Notes: generated by a model from the sequence alone, not told the origin. A stretch of DNA of 42,609 bases from RGIG8748 sp045544515 (GCA_045544515.1 JAZPZD010000001.1:1-42609), one strand, 5' to 3'. Positions 1-8,830 are shown, counted from the stretch's first letter. Program-made: numbers and translations.

Positions 1-254
1 TTTTATACTCTCAAATTTTTCCTTTTTTTGCGGCATTCTACATTTTCTGCATTATTTTGAACTTTTTTGTCCATAATATTCAATTTTCTTGAACCGTGTA
101 CCAAAAAATGCTGCTCTCTTTGCAGCCCGACATTCTGCAGAAAGCAGGTGTTGTGGAGGTTTTAACTGTTTTTGCCAAACAAAAAGGGCTGTAAAAAAAT
201 CAAACGAATTTTTTACAGCCTCGATTGATGTTTTTGGGGATAGGAAAATAAGAT
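1..254. other. Intergenic stretch, no gene recognised
   Basis: AT-rich sequence between the window edge and the structured element at 255. Short open frames on both strands here lack Shine-Dalgarno sites and protein-like composition, so I do not call them. The only clear structure is the hairpin at 187-220, listed separately. Confidence 0.6.
187..220 (-). terminator. Terminator-like hairpin
   Basis: A 12-bp perfect stem, GGCTGTAAAAAA pairing with TTTTTTACAGCC around a 10-base loop. Read on the minus strand it is followed by CTTTTTG, so it could end minus-strand transcription coming from the lipoprotein gene at 499-1146. The stem is A/T-rich on one side and could also act from the plus strand. 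No experimental support. Confidence 0.45.
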
Positions 255-463
255 GCAGAATAAACGAACTGAACCGAAGCAAGCGTGCTTGCGAGGGGGA
301 CCCGAAGGCGTGCGAGGGCACGTCGAGAGGTGAAGTTCGTTTAGAGCTTATAGGCTAAAAATTTGAGAAAGCTGCAAAATTTGCAGCTTTCTACATAAAT
401 TTAGTGTTTTCCCAATGTTTTTAAACTGTATGATGTCAGAAGTCAAGCCTATAAGCGGTCTGC
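255..463 (+). ncRNA. Structured RNA element, family 1, copy 1 (209 nt)
   Basis: Closing helix GCAGA (255-259) with TCTGC (459-463). Inside it, one arm is closed by AAACGAACT (262-270) with AGTTCGTTT (334-342) and holds two hairpins, GCAAGC/GCTTGC (279-292) and GGCGTGC/GCACGTC (307-324). A second arm is closed by GCTTATAGGC (346-355) with GCCTATAAGC (447-456) and holds an 11-bp hairpin at 367-391. Conserved unpaired segments include CCCGAAGG and GAGAGGTGAAG. A second copy at 23190-23397 has the same plan, nearly the same length and compensatory changes in the helices. The G-U pair in the 307-324 stem fits only the plus strand as RNA. The class is not identified; the clostridial raiA/CsfG RNA has a similar size, but I cannot confirm a match. 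Confidence 0.7.
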
Positions 464-498
464 GCTTATTTTACATCCACTTTTGACTGAAAAATTTC

Positions 499-1146
499 TT
501 ATTTATCGTCTTTACCTAAATACTCACGCAAAAGACTGTCGTACTTTGTATACACGCCGCCCGTCAACGCATCTATCAGCTTTTCGTCGGGATATACTCT
601 CCACATACGGTCCTTTTCGTAGCATACATTTACACTCACATTGTATGTCTTGGTGGTTGTTTTGCCGCTGTTTATATATTCCTTGCTTATGTCAGTCATC
701 TGTTGAGTTAAGATTTTGCTGAGCTCCTCGTCGGTAAAATCTGTTTCGTTGTTTTCCGCCATAAAGTTATACTCATTGGTTGCCTTAAACAGCTTCTCTG
801 CCACAGGCTCGAGGTTAAGAACGGTAAGCTCCACCTCAACTACTGCAGTTGCGGGGTTGTCGCTCTTTACACCTTTTACCTTATATTCCAGGGTTTCAAA
901 AAGTGCCTTGTGCATATCGTATGCGGCAAAGTCCTTTTCGGTAAATTTGCCCCCTGTTGCAAGGAAGTCATTGTCGCCTTCCATACGGGAAATATGCGGA
1001 AGTGCACCTATATAATCTCCCTTTTGCAAGGCTCCCAGCATATCTTCTACAGCCTTTTGTGCCTGCTTAACCTCTCCGCAGCCTGCCATAAGAAGTATGC
1101 ACAAGGATAACAGCCCTATCAAAGCTCCTTTAAAAAATCTCTTCAT
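499..1146 (-). CDS. Putative lipoprotein
   Basis: A 215-residue protein of unknown function, probably exported and lipid-anchored. The N-terminus has Lys/Arg, a hydrophobic stretch and a lipobox ending LMAGC, with the lipidated Cys at residue 23. The mature part is charged, begins with a helical segment (KQAQKAVEDMLGALQKGDY) and ends in a beta-rich half. This resembles the general layout of small clostridial lipoproteins with a DUF-type fold, but I do not recognise the family. I chose the ATG at 1146 because AGGGAG lies seven bases upstream; the ATG at 1164 contains that Shine-Dalgarno. The decayed gene at 1178-1778 lies just upstream on the same strand. Confidence 0.8.
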   Translation of the reverse strand: MKRFFKGALIGLLSLCILLMAGCGEVKQAQKAVEDMLGALQKGDYIGALPHISRMEGDNDFLATGGKFTEKDFAAYDMHKALFETLEYKVKGVKSDNPATAVVEVELTVLNLEPVAEKLFKATNEYNFMAENNETDFTDEELSKILTQQMTDISKEYINSGKTTTKTYNVSVNVCYEKDRMWRVYPDEKLIDALTGGVYTKYDSLLREYLGKDDK

Positions 1147-1177
1147 ACAAAAAGCTCCCTTCATTAATAATATATTT

Positions 1178-1778
1178 CTATCTGGGAATTATTATCCACA
1201 CTTCGCTGCCAAACAAAGAAGTATATATCCCTACCACTCTTTCTCCGTCGGAATAATATTTCTTTATGGCAGTAAAATCCATATCTGTGCTGTAGAGCGA
1301 AAAGCCGTACCTCGATGTGAGAATCATCGAATATACAGACTCACTCATAAAGTCTGCCTGATATTTATATATAATGTAATCTTCGGTATAATCGCTTTCA
1401 AAATCAAATGCCGCAACAAACCCATGCGGCGAAACCTCTCCGCAGGTTATATACAGCATATACTCGTTTTTCGGGTCTGTGTATGCATATGTTACTGTAA
1501 AATCGTCATTGTATGCGTATACATAGCTTTCGTATCCGGTTACCCTCTGCAGCTGCATAACATACTGGGTAAAGCTGTCGTCGATAGAATATACATACCT
1601 GCTATCCTTGGCAGAAGGTATATTTGTGTCAAGAAGATGGGCATTTTTTACAACATCCTCATAGAGCGGCACGCTAAAGGAGGACTCCTTGTAAAATTCA
1701 TAGCCGTAGGTGCTTATGACAACTGTGCTTTTTGCTCCGTTCCACGCTACCGAACAGACAAAGCTCTCTGCCGCAAAT
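1178..1778 (-). pseudogene. Decayed gene, hypothetical protein fragment
   Basis: A convincing coding frame runs from about 1747 to 1178 and ends in WIIIPR. It contains Tyr/Asp-rich text such as SRYVYSIDDSFTQYVMQ. The first start codon in this frame is a GTG at 1672, but protein-like sequence (GAKSTVVISTYGYEFY) continues upstream of it to an in-frame TAG at 1748-1750. The neighbouring frame then reads AAESFVCSVAW up to a run of A residues near 1740, and is itself preceded by TGA at 1779-1781. The simplest reading is a gene with a one-base frameshift near 1740 and a lost 5' end. A sequencing error is possible. No family recognised; a product of 164 residues from the GTG cannot be excluded. Confidence 0.55.
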
Positions 1779-1999
1779 CAAAGCGGAATATCAACTTTTT
1801 CATACCATATCGCCAAAATACATCTTTTCATCATCCATTATGTCACTTCGAGCAAAAAAAGTCAATTATATATAAAAATCTGTTATAAAACTGAAACACT
1901 AAATTTACAATTTAATTTTAAAAATATATGGAAAATGTGCCTGTTTTGTGATATACTGAATCTATATATGCTTATAATTTCTTACAAAGGAGGGTTTTT

Positions 2000-3538
2000 A
2001 TGGCACTTGCAAAAGCCAAATCGTGCGGTCTTACAGGTATTGACGGCTATGTGATAGATGTCGAGGCAGACCTCGTTTCAGCTCTTCCGGGGATAGACAT
2101 AGTAGGGCTTGCCGACACTGCTGTAAAGGAATCCAAGGAAAGAATAAAATCTGCCATCAAAAACAGTCTTTTTACTCTCCCGCAAAAGAAAATCATTATA
2201 AATCTGGCTCCTGCAAACACCAAAAAGTCGGGGATATCTCTGGATTTGCCCATATGTGTTTCCATACTGGCAGCATCGGGACAAATACCTCAAACCTCGC
2301 TCGAGGGCTGCATTATTCTCGGTGAGCTTGCACTTGACGGAGGCTTGAGGGGTATAAACGGTGTTCTGCCCATTGCCGCAAACGCAAAACAAATGGGCTT
2401 TGACAAGCTCATTGTCCCCTATGAAAACGCAGCCGAGGCGGCTGTTGTCGAAGGGTTGGAGGTATACGGGGCAAAAAATCTCAAAGAAGTTGTGGACCAT
2501 TTCCGAGGCGAAAAGCCGATAGACAAAGCATACTTTGATACGGCAGGCCTTTTTGACAACGCCGACACCTTTGATGCAGACTTTGCCGAGGTAAAGGGTC
2601 AGGAGGCATCAAAAAGAGCTCTCGAAATTGCCGCCGCAGGCGGACACAACTGCCTTATGATAGGCTCGCCCGGTTCGGGCAAAACAATGCTTGCAAAGCG
2701 TCTGCCCTCTATCCTGCCGGATATGTCGTTTGACGAAGCCCTTGAGGTTACCAAAATTTATTCTGTGGCAGGTCAGCTAAAATCGGGCACTGCCCTGATT
2801 ACAAAAAGACCGTTTCGAAGTCCGCACCACACAATGTCGAGTGCGGCACTGACAGGCGGCGGTAGCAATCCCCGCCCGGGCGAAATAAGTCTTGCACACA
2901 GAGGGGTGCTCTTTCTCGACGAATTTCCCGAATTTCGCAAAGATGCAATGGAGGCTATGCGTCAGCCGATAGAAGACGGCTCGCTTACGGTTTCCAGAGT
3001 TTCGGGCTCGTGCGTTTTTCCAAGCTCGGTGATGCTAATTGCCAGTATGAACCCGTGCAAATGCGGATACTTTGGCGACCCCAACCACGAATGCACCTGC
3101 ACATCGGGTCAGATACAGTCATATCTGGGCAAGGTTTCGGGACCTATGCTCGACAGATTTGACCTTCATATAGAAGTGCCGTCGGTAAAATACGACGAGC
3201 TGTCCTGCAAGAAGCAGGGCGAAAGCTCATCTGACATAAGAAAACGAGTGGACAAAGCACGAAAAATCCAGCTTGAAAGATACAAAGATGCAGGTGTATT
3301 CTGCAATGCACAGCTTACAAACGCACTTGTAGAAAAGTACTGCTCTCTGTCCGAGGATGCCAATGCCATACTAAAGGCGGCATTCGAAAGCCTCAACTTA
3401 AGTGCCCGTGCACACAACCGAATACTCAAGGTTGCCAGAACGATTGCCGACCTTGCAGGAAGTGAAAACATAGAAACCGAGCATCTTGCCGAGGCTATTC
3501 AGTACAGAAGTCTGGACAAAAAGTTCTGGTCTAACTGA
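2000..3538 (+). CDS. comM: YifB/ComM-family Mg-chelatase-like AAA+ ATPase
   Basis: 512 residues, full length for the YifB/ComM family. The proteobacterial ComM is a hexameric helicase that promotes branch migration of incoming DNA during natural transformation; the role in Firmicutes is less certain. Residues 1-170 form the Lon-protease-like N-terminal domain. The Mg-chelatase AAA+ core follows, with Walker A GSPGSGKTMLAKR near residue 223 and Walker B VLFLDEFPEF. The C-terminal part holds the family's cysteine cluster (NPCKCGYFGD and CTC). The ATG at 2000 is preceded by GGAGGG at a good distance. It is the first gene of a plus-strand run with a TPR protein and RNA-modifying enzymes. Confidence 0.93.
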   Translation: MALAKAKSCGLTGIDGYVIDVEADLVSALPGIDIVGLADTAVKESKERIKSAIKNSLFTLPQKKIIINLAPANTKKSGISLDLPICVSILAASGQIPQTSLEGCIILGELALDGGLRGINGVLPIAANAKQMGFDKLIVPYENAAEAAVVEGLEVYGAKNLKEVVDHFRGEKPIDKAYFDTAGLFDNADTFDADFAEVKGQEASKRALEIAAAGGHNCLMIGSPGSGKTMLAKRLPSILPDMSFDEALEVTKIYSVAGQLKSGTALITKRPFRSPHHTMSSAALTGGGSNPRPGEISLAHRGVLFLDEFPEFRKDAMEAMRQPIEDGSLTVSRVSGSCVFPSSVMLIASMNPCKCGYFGDPNHECTCTSGQIQSYLGKVSGPMLDRFDLHIEVPSVKYDELSCKKQGESSSDIRKRVDKARKIQLERYKDAGVFCNAQLTNALVEKYCSLSEDANAILKAAFESLNLSARAHNRILKVARTIADLAGSENIETEHLAEAIQYRSLDKKFWSN

Positions 3539-3562
3539 CCGTGAAATCTGGAGGAAAATAAA

Positions 3563-4402
3563 ATGAACAAAACTGCAACCACCATCAAAATCATTCTTGT
3601 GATACTCTTTCCCATAATCTGCACATCGCTTGCTTCAAAGCTGGGAAACATCTTTGTCACGATAGCAGCCTTTATTTTGTCTTTGGCTGCTCTTGTGTAT
3701 GTTTTCCGCGGCAATGTCCTTTTGGCAATAGGTATGAACCAGTTTTCAAAAGACAGGGAAAAAGGCGTCAAGCTTATGAAAGCGGCATACAAAACCGGCA
3801 AGCTATCCCCTGCTCAACAGCTCTACTACGCATACCTTATATTAAGAGCCGGCGAAATCGACGACGCCGAAAACGCTATGAACAAGGCAACCGTTATCGG
3901 AAAGCATTCTCTAAACGACTTGCAGCTGAAACAATGCGAATTCAACCGTGCCATCATCACCTGGAAAAGAGGGGACTTAAGCTCTGCAATAGTAGGACTT
4001 GAGGAGCTTTATGCCGATGGCTACAGAACATCGGGACTGTACGGAACTCTGGGCAGCTTTTATCTTATGAACAAAGAGTTCGAAAGAAGTGTAAGCTTTG
4101 CCAAAGAGGGCATAGAATACAACTCCGACGACAAGGTAAGCTACGACAATCTCGGTCAGGCATACATCGGTCTTGGCATGCTCGACGAGGCACAAAAGGT
4201 TTATGAAGAATTAATTCCCAAAAAGCCCGCCTTCCTCGAGCCGTACTACAACTATGCTACAATTATGGAGAAAAAAGGCGAGCTCAAGCCCGCAAAATAT
4301 TACTACGAAACCGCCCTCACCTATGAGGAAAAGTTCTTGTCTACCGTAACTCACGACGAAATATGCGAGTGTATTCAAAGAGTAGAGGAATTGATGCTTT
4401 AA
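3563..4402 (+). CDS. Membrane-anchored TPR-repeat protein
   Basis: 279 residues. Two hydrophobic helices occupy roughly residues 8-50, followed by a helical domain of tetratricopeptide-type repeats. Two clear units are the segments with SLYG-type helices around SGLYGTLGSFYLMNKEFERS and KVSYDNLGQAYIGLGMLDEA. TPR domains mediate protein-protein contacts; the partner is unknown. GGAGGAAAATAAA precedes the ATG. The stop codon TAA overlaps the ATG of the next gene (TAATG), so the two are probably translationally coupled. Confidence 0.85.
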   Translation: MNKTATTIKIILVILFPIICTSLASKLGNIFVTIAAFILSLAALVYVFRGNVLLAIGMNQFSKDREKGVKLMKAAYKTGKLSPAQQLYYAYLILRAGEIDDAENAMNKATVIGKHSLNDLQLKQCEFNRAIITWKRGDLSSAIVGLEELYADGYRTSGLYGTLGSFYLMNKEFERSVSFAKEGIEYNSDDKVSYDNLGQAYIGLGMLDEAQKVYEELIPKKPAFLEPYYNYATIMEKKGELKPAKYYYETALTYEEKFLSTVTHDEICECIQRVEELML

Positions 4403-4926
4403 TGAGAATTCTATATATAGACTGTTTTTCGGTTTTTGATGCCTCGATGCTTTTGTCGTCGCTGATAGATGCAGGTGCAAAACCGGATATTGCGGTCGAA
4501 GATACCAAAAGAATGGGCATAGAGTGCAAAATAGCCTGTCTGCGCGGTGACAACAAGGACATAGAAGCCGCTTGCATCAGTGCCATAGAAGAGCTTAATA
4601 TAGACTATATAGTAACCTCCCCGCTTGGCTTGCCTTCGGGTACAGACGGCGAGGTGCTTGCCCTTTTGGAAAAAAGCGGCATAGAAACCCTCCCCTGCGA
4701 CATCACGACAAAAAAAATGGAGCCATCCGACGCACAGTTCCTAATTAAAATATCGTCAGAGTGCGGACCAAAGCCTGATATGAATATCATCTCGGTTGGC
4801 TACGGTGCAGGCGGTAAAAGCGGCGACGAGCCAAACATCATTGCCGCATATATAGGAGAATTCGGCAACGAAGATATGTTTTGTATGTATCAAGAAATCC
4901 AAGAATTTTCAGAGGTATCCGGATGA
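4402..4926 (+). CDS. Shortened LarC-like (DUF111) protein
   Basis: 174 residues. The N-terminus (MRILYIDCFSVFDASMLLSS) resembles the start of LarC, the enzyme that inserts nickel into the pincer cofactor of lactate racemase. The end (GYGAGGKSGDEPNIIAAYIG) resembles LarC's GYGAG...PN motif. LarC proteins are usually near 400 residues; here the middle, including the histidine-rich part, is missing, and the usual SGDM of the N-terminal motif reads FDAS. So this is a divergent paralogue unlikely to retain LarC chemistry. The ATG at 4402 overlaps the upstream stop codon; its own TGA overlaps the next ATG (ATGA at 4923-4926), indicating a tightly coupled operon. Confidence 0.6.
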   Translation: MRILYIDCFSVFDASMLLSSLIDAGAKPDIAVEDTKRMGIECKIACLRGDNKDIEAACISAIEELNIDYIVTSPLGLPSGTDGEVLALLEKSGIETLPCDITTKKMEPSDAQFLIKISSECGPKPDMNIISVGYGAGGKSGDEPNIIAAYIGEFGNEDMFCMYQEIQEFSEVSG

Positions 4927-5873
4927 AAACAGTAATTGTAAACGAAAACGACGCCTGTCAGAGATTGGACAAATTTCTCTCCAAATACTTTAAAACTATG
5001 CCCAAGAGCCTTATATACAAGGGCATACGAAAAAAACGCATCAAGGTAAACGGAAAGAAAAGCGAGATTGACTACATCCTCACTAACGGCGACAAGATAG
5101 ATTTGTATATAAACGACGAATTTTTTGAGGTGCCGGACGAAAGGGTGTCTTTTCTCAGGGTAGAAAAGCCAAATCTCGACATCGTATACGAAGACGAAAA
5201 CATAATCCTTATGGACAAAAAGATAGGGATGATTGTCCACGATGACGAAGACGAAAAGATAAATACCCTTCTTAACCATATGAAAGCATACCTGTACAAG
5301 AAGGGCGAGTACAATCCCGAGGAAGAAAACTCCTTTGTGCCATCGCTGTGCAACCGCATAGACAGAAACACAGGCGGCATTGTAATCGGAGCAAAAAACG
5401 CCCTTGCACTTAAGATATTGAACGAAAAGATAAAGACAAGAGAGATTAACAAGTTCTATCTTTGCCTCGTTCAAGGCAAGTTAAAAACCAAAGAGGCAAC
5501 ACTAAAGGCATTTCTTGTAAAGAACACCGACCAGAACAGAGTGTATATACATAATGAGCCTGTAAAAAACTCCAAGACCATCATCACCAAATACAAGGTG
5601 CTAAAGGAAAACCGTCTCACATCACTTGTGGAGGTGGAACTGCTTACGGGCAGAACTCACCAGATAAGAGCGCACTTTGCACATATAGGAAATCCCCTGG
5701 CAGGCGACGGCAAGTACGGCACAAATGAATTTAACGACAAGGTGGGTATGAAAACCCAGGCTTTGTATTCCTACAAGCTCAAGTTTTGTTTCGAGGACGA
5801 AAACGCTCTTAGCTACCTAAACGGCAGGACTTTTGAAGTAAAAGATGTTCCTTTTGCCGACAGCAATTTGTAA
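4923..5873 (+). CDS. RluA-family pseudouridine synthase
   Basis: 316 residues. An S4-like RNA-binding domain (about residues 10-75, starting RLDKFLSKYF) is followed by the RluA catalytic domain. The catalytic aspartate lies in NRIDRNTGG, the counterpart of the family's RLDxxTSG motif. The conserved TGRTHQIRAHF follows later. Such enzymes isomerise specific uridines in 23S rRNA; the exact target cannot be told from sequence. I placed the start at the ATG of the ATGA overlap with the previous gene; an upstream alternative at 4881 would add 14 residues that overlap that gene. Confidence 0.9.
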   Translation: MKTVIVNENDACQRLDKFLSKYFKTMPKSLIYKGIRKKRIKVNGKKSEIDYILTNGDKIDLYINDEFFEVPDERVSFLRVEKPNLDIVYEDENIILMDKKIGMIVHDDEDEKINTLLNHMKAYLYKKGEYNPEEENSFVPSLCNRIDRNTGGIVIGAKNALALKILNEKIKTREINKFYLCLVQGKLKTKEATLKAFLVKNTDQNRVYIHNEPVKNSKTIITKYKVLKENRLTSLVEVELLTGRTHQIRAHFAHIGNPLAGDGKYGTNEFNDKVGMKTQALYSYKLKFCFEDENALSYLNGRTFEVKDVPFADSNL

Positions 5874-5897
5874 AAAATCAACTTTTGAGGTTACCAA

Positions 5898-6746
5898 ATG
5901 AATAATCTGTGGATAATTTTTATATTTATATACGCATTTCTCAAAGGCTCCCGCGAATGTATGAAAAAGGCTGCTCTGAAAAAATCGAGCTCCAACGAAA
6001 TTCTCTTTTTCTATACATTAACGGGGCTGATTTTTGTGCTCCCTTTTTCATCATCGGCATTTGACATAGCACCAATATTTATTCTTTATACATTTATAAA
6101 GGCGCTCATCATCTGCGTAGCGTGGAGCATGGCACTTTTTGCACTAAAGAAAATGCCGGTAAGCCTGTACGGAATTATGGATTTGTCAAGGATGGCTTTC
6201 TCTACCATGCTTGGTGTTATTGTGCTCGGCGAGAGCCTTACGCCAAACAAAATCTGGGGTATTGTTCTTGTAACATTGGGGCTTGTGCTTGTAAACTTAA
6301 AAAAGGACAGTTCTGCCAAAGGCATAACGGTGACGGTGCTTTTTTGTGCTCTTGCAAACTGCTTTTTAAATTCTGTATCCGGCATTATGGACAAGGTGCT
6401 TATGCGGGATATGACTTCCACTCAATTACAGTTCTGGTTTATGCTGTTTTTAAGCATTATGTACGGCATAATCCTTGTTGCAAAAAAAGAAAAGATATCC
6501 CCCAAATGTCTGAAAACAAACTACTGGATACCACTTATGAGCCTGTCTCTTATAATAGGCGACAAAATCCTTTTTATAGCAAATGCCAATCCCTCAAGCG
6601 AGGTTACGGTGATGACCGTAATCAAGCAATCTTCCGTAATTGTAACCACAGTTTTGGGATTTGTGTGCTTTAAAGAGAAAAACATTTTGTATAAGTCGTT
6701 TTGTGTACTTGTTGTACTATCGGGTGTTGTTATTGCTCTCATATGA
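5898..6746 (+). CDS. EamA/DMT-family transporter
   Basis: 282 residues, almost entirely hydrophobic, with about ten predicted transmembrane helices arranged as two EamA-like halves. The first half ends in GIVLVTLGLVLVNL and the second in a similar helix near the C-terminus, as expected for the drug/metabolite transporter superfamily. The substrate cannot be deduced. GAGG lies before the ATG. The gene ends just before a bidirectional terminator and faces the ribosomal superoperon tail to tail. Confidence 0.85.
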   Translation: MNNLWIIFIFIYAFLKGSRECMKKAALKKSSSNEILFFYTLTGLIFVLPFSSSAFDIAPIFILYTFIKALIICVAWSMALFALKKMPVSLYGIMDLSRMAFSTMLGVIVLGESLTPNKIWGIVLVTLGLVLVNLKKDSSAKGITVTVLFCALANCFLNSVSGIMDKVLMRDMTSTQLQFWFMLFLSIMYGIILVAKKEKISPKCLKTNYWIPLMSLSLIIGDKILFIANANPSSEVTVMTVIKQSSVIVTTVLGFVCFKEKNILYKSFCVLVVLSGVVIALI

Positions 6747-6764
6747 CAGCCAAAAGACGAACGA

Positions 6765-6797
6765 AAAACCCTCGCTCTATCAAGGAGCGAGGGTTTT
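6765..6797. terminator. Bidirectional rho-independent terminator
   Basis: A 13-bp perfect hairpin, AAAACCCTCGCTC with GAGCGAGGGTTTT, around TATCAAG. T-rich tails occur on both strands. It separates the plus-strand EamA gene from the minus-strand end of the ribosomal superoperon (rplQ) and should stop transcription from both sides. Confidence 0.92.
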
Positions 6798-6820
6798 ATT
6801 AATTTAATTTCATTAAACAA

Positions 6821-7162
6821 TTATACTAACTCAATAATTGCCATCTCTGCAGCATCACCGCGTCTGGGACCTAATTTCAAAATTCTGGTATAGCCGCCGT
6901 TTCTGTCTGCATATTTGGGAGCGAGCTCCGCAAATACCTTTGTAACAACATCCTCTTTGGTAATATAACCAAGAGCCTGTCTTCTGGAATGCAATGTATT
7001 GGTCTTGCCTAATGTGATCATCTTTTCTGCCATGCTTCTTGTTTCTTTCGCCTTTTCAACGGTTGTTTCGATTTTGCCGTTTTCTAAAAGGGAAGTAACC
7101 AGGTTTCTGAGCATTGCATCTCTGTGGTCAGAAGCACGACCAAGTTTTCTTGTACCGGGCAT
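6821..7162 (-). CDS. rplQ: 50S ribosomal protein L17
   Basis: 113 residues, the bacterial L17 length. It begins MPGTRKLGRASDHRDAMLRN and ends RRGDAAEMAIIELV, both hallmarks. L17 sits near the peptide exit side of the 50S subunit. It is the last gene of the alpha segment, directly after rpoA, and the terminator at 6765-6797 follows. AAAGGAGG precedes the start. Confidence 0.97.
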   Translation of the reverse strand: MPGTRKLGRASDHRDAMLRNLVTSLLENGKIETTVEKAKETRSMAEKMITLGKTNTLHSRRQALGYITKEDVVTKVFAELAPKYADRNGGYTRILKLGPRRGDAAEMAIIELV

Positions 7163-7195
7163 TAAGATAAACCTCCTTTGTACTGGTATATGTGT

Positions 7196-8149
7196 TTATT
7201 CGTCATATTCCTTGGAGAATTCAAGTCCAAGAGAGGTAATCTTGCCGACTACTTCTTCAAGGGACTTTCTACCCAAGTTTCTTACTCTCATCATTTCAGC
7301 TTCCGATTTGGAAACCAAATCTGCAACAGTATTGATACCTGCTCTTTTTAAGCAGTTGAAAGAACGAACGGATAAATCAAGCTCTTCGATTGTGGTTTCC
7401 AGAACCTTGTCTTTCTTTTCTTCGGGCTTTTCTACCATGATATCAGCATTTGCAATATCATCAGAAAGGTCTGTAAAGAGATTCATATGTTCTGTGATAA
7501 TCTTGGAGCTTAAGGATAATGCATCCTCGGGCTTAATAGTTCCGTCTGTAAAGATTTCTAAAGTGAGCTTATCGTAGTCGGTAATCTGTCCTACACGGAA
7601 GTTGGAAACTGTGTAGTTTACCTTGTCTACGGGAGAGTATACGGAGTCTACGGGAATTACGCCGATTACAGACTGCATCTTCTCCTTGTTCTTCTCACTT
7701 GTTACATAGCCCCTGCCGTTTTCAAAAACGATTTCCATATAAAGTCTTGCCTTGTCGCCAAGAGTAGCTATATGAAGGTCACCGTTTAAGATTTCGATTT
7801 CGTGGTCTGTAACGATATCCTTTGCCAAAACTTCGCCTGCACCGGTTGCCTCAATATAGACAGTCTTGGGCGCATCGGAATAAACCTTGGCAATAATTCT
7901 CTTTACATTAAGGATGATTTCCGTAACATCTTCTTTTACGCCGGGGATTGTAGAGAACTCGTGGAGAACTCCGTCAATCTTGACGCTTGTAGGTGCAGCA
8001 CCCGGAAGCGAAGATAAAAGTACTCTTCTTAATGCATTACCGAGTGTTGTACCGTAACCTCTCTCGAGGGGCTGTACTTCAAATTTTGCATATGTGGCAT
8101 CGGTCTTGTCGTCTACTCTTTCAAGACCGGGTTTGACCATTTCGATCAT
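7196..8149 (-). CDS. rpoA: RNA polymerase alpha subunit
   Basis: 317 residues. The N-terminal domain (about 1-230) drives dimerisation and RNA polymerase assembly, with ERGYGTTLGNALRRVLLSSLPG as its signature. After an acidic linker, the C-terminal domain (about 250-317) contains SVRSFNCLKRAGINTVADL and RNLGRKSLEE, which contact UP elements and activators. I chose the ATG at 8149 because GGAGGG sits seven bases upstream; the ATG at 8164 overlaps that site. Flanked by rpsD and rplQ as in the canonical alpha operon. Confidence 0.97.
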   Translation of the reverse strand: MIEMVKPGLERVDDKTDATYAKFEVQPLERGYGTTLGNALRRVLLSSLPGAAPTSVKIDGVLHEFSTIPGVKEDVTEIILNVKRIIAKVYSDAPKTVYIEATGAGEVLAKDIVTDHEIEILNGDLHIATLGDKARLYMEIVFENGRGYVTSEKNKEKMQSVIGVIPVDSVYSPVDKVNYTVSNFRVGQITDYDKLTLEIFTDGTIKPEDALSLSSKIITEHMNLFTDLSDDIANADIMVEKPEEKKDKVLETTIEELDLSVRSFNCLKRAGINTVADLVSKSEAEMMRVRNLGRKSLEEVVGKITSLGLEFSKEYDE

Positions 8150-8203
8150 ACTGTAACCCTCCATTCAAAAACCATAATTATTTTATATCTGGGGGTAGCC
8201 TTA

Positions 8204-8830
8204 TTATTTAGAATACAACTCGACGATGAGATGTTCTTCGATGTCGATGTCGATGTCGTCTCTCTGAGCCAAAGCTACAACCTTCGCCTGCATGGTGTTT
8301 GTATCAAGGTCAAGCCACTTGGGAACAGCTTTGCCTTCTGTCTGTTCTAAAATAGCCTTGATCTTAGGAAGAGATCTGCTGCCTTCCTTAATAGCTACAA
8401 CTTCGCCGGGCTTAACAAGATAAGAAGGAATGTTTACCTTCTTGCCGTTAATCTGGAAATGACCATGTACAACGAGCTGTCTTGCTTCTGCTCTGGAAAG
8501 AGCAAATCCAAGTCTGTAAACAACATTGTCCAAACGGCTTTCGAGTACCTGTAAGAGGTTTTCACCTGTTACACCGCTCTTCTTGTTAGCAAGCTCGAAG
8601 TAATGTGCGAACTGGCTTTCAAGAACACCGTAGTATCTCTTTGCTTTCTGCTTTTCTCTAAGCTGCTGTCCGTAGTTAGAGAGCTTCTTTCTGCTCTGAC
8701 CGTGCTGGCCGGGAGCATATTCTCTTTTATTGATTGCGCATTTTTCACTGTAGCATCTTGCACCTTTTAAGAACAACTTCTGTCCTTCTCTTCTGCAAAG
8801 ACGGCAAACTGCGCCGGTATATCGTGCCAT
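8204..8830 (-). CDS. rpsD: 30S ribosomal protein S4, zinc-binding form
   Basis: 208 residues. S4 initiates 16S rRNA folding at the five-way junction and lines the mRNA entry. The N-terminus carries four cysteines (CRLC near residues 9-12, then C26 and C31) that bind zinc in the C+ form. The S4 RNA-binding domain follows, with SRLDNVVYRLGFA. In E. coli S4 represses the alpha operon by binding the mRNA leader before rpsM; a structured leader is present here at 9679-9731. AGGAGGTG precedes the ATG. Confidence 0.97.
   Translation of the reverse strand: MARYTGAVCRLCRREGQKLFLKGARCYSEKCAINKREYAPGQHGQSRKKLSNYGQQLREKQKAKRYYGVLESQFAHYFELANKKSGVTGENLLQVLESRLDNVVYRLGFALSRAEARQLVVHGHFQINGKKVNIPSYLVKPGEVVAIKEGSRSLPKIKAILEQTEGKAVPKWLDLDTNTMQAKVVALAQRDDIDIDIEEHLIVELYSK

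Noticed and set aside
89..358. Open frames on both strands over 52-358
   Set aside because: They cover the structured element and the hairpin at 187-220, have no ribosome site and read as low-quality protein. RNA structure explains the conservation better.
1097..1888. Long plus-strand frame over the lipoprotein region
   Set aside because: Antisense to better supported minus-strand frames; composition (many Cys, Ile, Tyr in no pattern) is typical of a shadow.
4890..5474. Minus-strand frame opposite the pseudouridine synthase
   Set aside because: Shadow of a clear RluA-family gene; hydrophobic runs come from reversed Lys/Glu codons.
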